A stretch of 42,432 nucleotides of DNA from Ruminococcus sp. (GTDB taxonomy: Bacteria > Bacillota > Clostridia > Oscillospirales > Ruminococcaceae), in contig JAFSBM010000177.1 in NCBI GenBank assembly GCA_017437285.1, positions 1 through 42,432 on the forward strand, given 5' to 3'. The translations under genes were made by a program, and so were the position numbers. Below are positions 39,648-42,432 of the stretch, in pieces. The notes under the pieces are model-generated. The model saw only the letters and a list, made by a program, of their open reading frames with translations, was not told the DNA's origin and made no database searches. Each line of letters begins with the position of its first letter. Positions within the stretch are counted from its first letter, which is position 1.

Positions 39648-41781
39648 TACAATCGATATTTGGGGAATTGAAACTAACAACCTTAAAAGTATAGACGTTA
39701 GTCTTACCAAACACGCTATAAATCTAATTATCGGACCATCGGGCAGCGGAAAATCATCGCTGGCTTATGACACGATTGCACAAATAGGACAGCATGAGTT
39801 TTTATCAATGTTTTCTGATGATATGTCTGATCCAACATATAAAGTTAAAGGCTTTCGTAATATGGTCACAGCCGTTCCGATAAAGCAATCAAACTATAAT
39901 AATAATGTTAGGTCTACAATAGGTACATATTTCGGGTTAAGTCGATACATTGGTTTTATCTTCTCTGTGCTTTCAGGTTTAAGTGAAGAGTTTTTTGTCT
40001 TGAACAAAGAAAGTAATCTTTGCGAAACGTGTCATGGCTTAGGAATAATCAGGGAACTTGATGTGAATAAACTCATCAGTTTCAATACGAAATTAAAGGA
40101 CGACCCTGTAAGGTGTTGGGATCGTTATAAGGATTTTTATCGCAAAATTATTGTTGAATTTTGCAAAGAAACCGGTATTGATGCTGACAAAACTTTCAGG
40201 GAGCTGACTAAAAAGGAACGACACACTTTTTTATACGGGGAAAGTCAAACAAAATACAAAATAACCTATCGAAAAGTCAATTCAAACGCAAGTCGCACTA
40301 CAAGATATTTCGGAGTTATGCTTCAAAAACCTCTTATTGTAGGGGCAGGTATCAGTGATAAGTATTATTCGGATACCATATGCCCCTGCTGTTTAGGGAA
40401 AAAATATGCTGTCTCTCATGAATCAGTAAAAGTGCAAGGATTATCAATTGGAGAATACATGGTCACACCGTTTTCTGATTTGATTAAAATAAATCAAAAT
40501 ATAAAAAAATCAGAAAAAAACAGCTCTTTGGATTTTGCTTTTGATATTATTGATTCTTTTTTGAAAAGAGCAATCGAATTTAATCTTGGACATCTGTTTT
40601 TTAACCGGTCAATCCCAACGCTCTCAGGTGGAGAACTTCAAAGGCTACGCATGGTGCAAGTATTTAATACTCAATTATCTGATTTGATGATCATTCTCGA
40701 TGAACCGTTAGGTGGTTTATCAGGCAACGAAAGAAAGAAGATATATGATAGCATAGTTGATCTAGCCGATAAGCACACTCTTGTCATTGTCGATCACAGT
40801 GATATTTTTGTTAATTCCGCAGTAAACATATTTGCTCTTGGAGAGAAAAGCGGTAAAAATGGCGGGAGACTAATAAATCCTAAAGAATACTTATCTTCTC
40901 AAAGAAACTTATTTTACCAAGCGCCACAAACAGTAGGAAATGCTATAAAGGTATCAATTGATAGCCAGATATATCAATATCAGGGAGTAGATCTCGAACT
41001 TGCGGAGAATAGTCTTAATCTAATTACTGGTGCATCTGGAGTCGGTAAATCGACTTTAATACGTGAGTACTTTCCACAATTTTTTGAAAGTTATTCTTAT
41101 GTCAATCAACGTCCGATTCATGGAAATAAGAATTCTAATGTAGCAACAGCACTTGAAATTTCCACTGAAGTATTTAGCACTTATGCAAAGAAATTCAAGA
41201 AAGATAAAAATTATTTTTCGAACATCTCCGGAAATGAAGGCTGTTGTTCTACTTGTTCAGGGGCTGGTTTTATTGAATATGGTAGCGATAAAACATCATT
41301 CATTCGGTTAGAATGTGCCGAGTGTCATGGAACTGGATTTAACTCCACACTTGTAAAGCATAAGATAAACGGAAAATCTATTTTTGACGTTTGGAAAATG
41401 ACAGTCGACGAAGCGTACGCATTTTTTAATAAGGTAAATCCTAAAATATCTAATGCTTTACTTGAAGCTTCATCAATTCTGCTTGGGCACTTAATTATAG
41501 GCCAACCAACTTCTTCTTTATCAGGAGGAGAAAACATTAGAATAAAACTTCTCAAATTGCGGTCATCACGAGCAACTGTAATAGGTGTGGATGAACCTTT
41601 TAAGGGATTGAGTATTACAGAAATTCATAGTGTTGTCGCTTATCTTGTATCAATGCTTAATAAAGGAAAAACGATTGTTGTTATCGATCATAATGAGCAA
41701 GCATTTCCATATTTTTCCAAAAGGATTCATCTCATAAACAATGATGGAGTGTTAAAAGGAACTAATCGATTTTCAGGTTAA
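39640..41781 (+). CDS. UvrA-like twin ABC ATPase linked to the peptide locus
   Basis: This encodes a 713-residue UvrA paralogue, shorter than true UvrA (about 940). Both ATPase units are present: Walker A GPSGSGKSS (from Gly32) with LSGGELQRLR (from 328) and ILDEP near 350, and Walker A GASGVGKST (from 464) with LSGGENIRIK (from 627) and VDEP. UvrA-type zinc modules are seen: CETC (128-131) with CPCC (248-251), and CCSTC (535-539) with CAECHG (559-564). A normal UvrB-binding region is not evident. Relatives such as DrrC and Ecm16 protect antibiotic makers from DNA-binding products, so self-immunity is one idea. I prefer the ATG at 39640, after AAGGGC, to the GTG at 39631. It overlaps the maturase by 8 bases. 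Confidence 0.88.
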   Translation: MSDTIDIWGIETNNLKSIDVSLTKHAINLIIGPSGSGKSSLAYDTIAQIGQHEFLSMFSDDMSDPTYKVKGFRNMVTAVPIKQSNYNNNVRSTIGTYFGLSRYIGFIFSVLSGLSEEFFVLNKESNLCETCHGLGIIRELDVNKLISFNTKLKDDPVRCWDRYKDFYRKIIVEFCKETGIDADKTFRELTKKERHTFLYGESQTKYKITYRKVNSNASRTTRYFGVMLQKPLIVGAGISDKYYSDTICPCCLGKKYAVSHESVKVQGLSIGEYMVTPFSDLIKINQNIKKSEKNSSLDFAFDIIDSFLKRAIEFNLGHLFFNRSIPTLSGGELQRLRMVQVFNTQLSDLMIILDEPLGGLSGNERKKIYDSIVDLADKHTLVIVDHSDIFVNSAVNIFALGEKSGKNGGRLINPKEYLSSQRNLFYQAPQTVGNAIKVSIDSQIYQYQGVDLELAENSLNLITGASGVGKSTLIREYFPQFFESYSYVNQRPIHGNKNSNVATALEISTEVFSTYAKKFKKDKNYFSNISGNEGCCSTCSGAGFIEYGSDKTSFIRLECAECHGTGFNSTLVKHKINGKSIFDVWKMTVDEAYAFFNKVNPKISNALLEASSILLGHLIIGQPTSSLSGGENIRIKLLKLRSSRATVIGVDEPFKGLSITEIHSVVAYLVSMLNKGKTIVVIDHNEQAFPYFSKRIHLINNDGVLKGTNRFSG

Positions 41782-41822
41782 GACTCTGGTTTGTCTATTC
41801 ACCTACAATCACATACTTATGG

Positions 41823-41853
41823 AACACAGCTTTTTATTAAGCTGTGTTTTTTT
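41823..41853. terminator. Bidirectional terminator between the peptide locus and the DUF6076 gene
   Basis: A 10-bp stem AACACAGCTT (41823-41832) with AAGCTGTGTT (41839-41848), then seven T on the plus strand. On the minus strand the stem is also followed by a T-poor but usable sequence. It ends at the stop of the convergent gene. Confidence 0.85.
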
Positions 41854-42432
41854 AATCCCCTAAAACAATCTTCTCAAACCTCTCCCCCGAAATCTCCCCA
41901 CAAAGATAAGCCCTCCGAGCCGCCTGAGCTTGCATCAGCCATGCGGTATACTGTTCAAAAGACATATCCTTTTCTGTCTCTTCCCCCGGAAGCTTCCATT
42001 CGCCACGTTCAAAACGCTTGTAATTGCGGTTTTTCACACGATCATACTCCGCAAGCAGGGTGTCCTGCTGTTTCTTTAATTTTTGAATAAGCTTGGGTGC
42101 AACCTGTTTGCAGGTCTTGCCGTCCGACGTAATCACTCTGTCACAGTACAGGGTGATTTTTTTCGTTTTTGGAACAAAGAATCTGCCGCAGCACTGACAG
42201 CTGCGTATCGGCTTACCAAGCTGTGTGAAATGCAACAGCATAAATGCGTAGTAATCATCAAACCGATTGAAAAAATAGGTTTCCGATAGCCGCATTTCCG
42301 CTGAACCGATTGGATGATTAATATACTCCATCTGATAACTCCTGCGGAACAGTTCTGTTTCTGTCAACACACATTCAGCAAACCATTTCTGCACATCGTC
42401 ATACTGCTCGCACTTATGCAAAATGCGGAACA
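41852..42432 (-). CDS. DUF6076 domain protein (N terminus outside the window)
   Basis: At least 193 residues are encoded on the minus strand and the frame stays open to the window edge, so the true start is outside; a TTG at 42421 would be a false start. The zinc-finger-like segment CQCCGRFFVPKTKKITLYCD followed by a distant Cys (KTCKQ) matches DUF6076 proteins of Ruminococcus-type bacteria. The C-terminal part is helical and basic. Its function is unknown. Codon use resembles the host genes rather than the AT-rich peptide locus. Confidence 0.75.
   Translation of the reverse strand, partial: FRILHKCEQYDDVQKWFAECVLTETELFRRSYQMEYINHPIGSAEMRLSETYFFNRFDDYYAFMLLHFTQLGKPIRSCQCCGRFFVPKTKKITLYCDRVITSDGKTCKQVAPKLIQKLKKQQDTLLAEYDRVKNRNYKRFERGEWKLPGEETEKDMSFEQYTAWLMQAQAARRAYLCGEISGERFEKIVLGD

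Overview
The window looks like a chromosomal segment of a cellulolytic, low-to-mid GC Firmicute of the genus Ruminococcus, most like R. flavefaciens. The main reasons are two large secreted family-9 cellulases that end in dockerins of the R. flavefaciens kind, a fused IspH-ribosomal protein S1 gene typical of Clostridia, and a Bacillus/Clostridium-type cluster running from yicC to thiN. Every gene is on the plus strand except the last, which is cut by the window edge. The species name is an inference; there is no rRNA in the window.

Layout. (1) 1-9.25 kb: a ClpP-like protease (TepA type) and an FtsK/SpoIIIE translocase, a DUF1963 protein, a YgiQ radical SAM protein that overlaps a ComEC-like metallo-hydrolase, a DUF3006 protein, and an HI0933-family flavoprotein. 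Three intergenic gaps in 3.8-9.5 kb hold short-unit repeats arranged as inverted arms. (2) 9.5-13.7 kb: YccF, a CmpB-type membrane protein, then cmk-plsC-ispH/rpsA. The ispH part contains a near-consensus promoter, and a strong Shine-Dalgarno plus ATG lies at the exact IspH/S1 junction, so free S1 is probably also made. (3) 13.7-16.5 kb: two tandem paralogous zinc-ribbon membrane proteins; the second carries ten 51-bp coding repeats. (4) 16.6-22.5 kb: two dockerin-bearing GH9 enzymes, one GH9-CBM3c (processive endoglucanase type) and one CBM4-Ig-GH9 (CbhA/CelK exo type), each with its own promoter and terminator. They probably act together in a cellulosome. (5) 22.6-36.45 kb: one long housekeeping run, yicC-remA-gmk-rpoZ-priA-def-fmt-yugP-rsmB-rlmN-(MITE)-prpC-pknB-rsgA-thiN, covering nucleotide supply, transcription, replication restart, translation initiation, rRNA modification and Ser/Thr phospho-signalling. 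coaBC and rpe, often present in this neighbourhood, are absent. A second, hairpin-only copy of the MITE follows thiN. (6) 36.6-37.45 kb: a DUF11-type beta-repeat protein.

(7) 37.83-41.85 kb: the most interesting region, AT-richer than its surroundings and bounded by a strong promoter and a terminator. It encodes two short cysteine-rich peptides (54 and 52 aa) with a shared leader motif and seven cysteines each, a radical SAM/SPASM maturase and a UvrA-like twin-ATPase, all overlapping or tightly coupled. I read it as a RiPP (ribosomally made, post-translationally modified peptide) locus in which a UvrA paralogue may give self-protection or have another peptide-linked role. No transporter or protease gene lies with it. 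(8) The window ends in a minus-strand DUF6076 gene.
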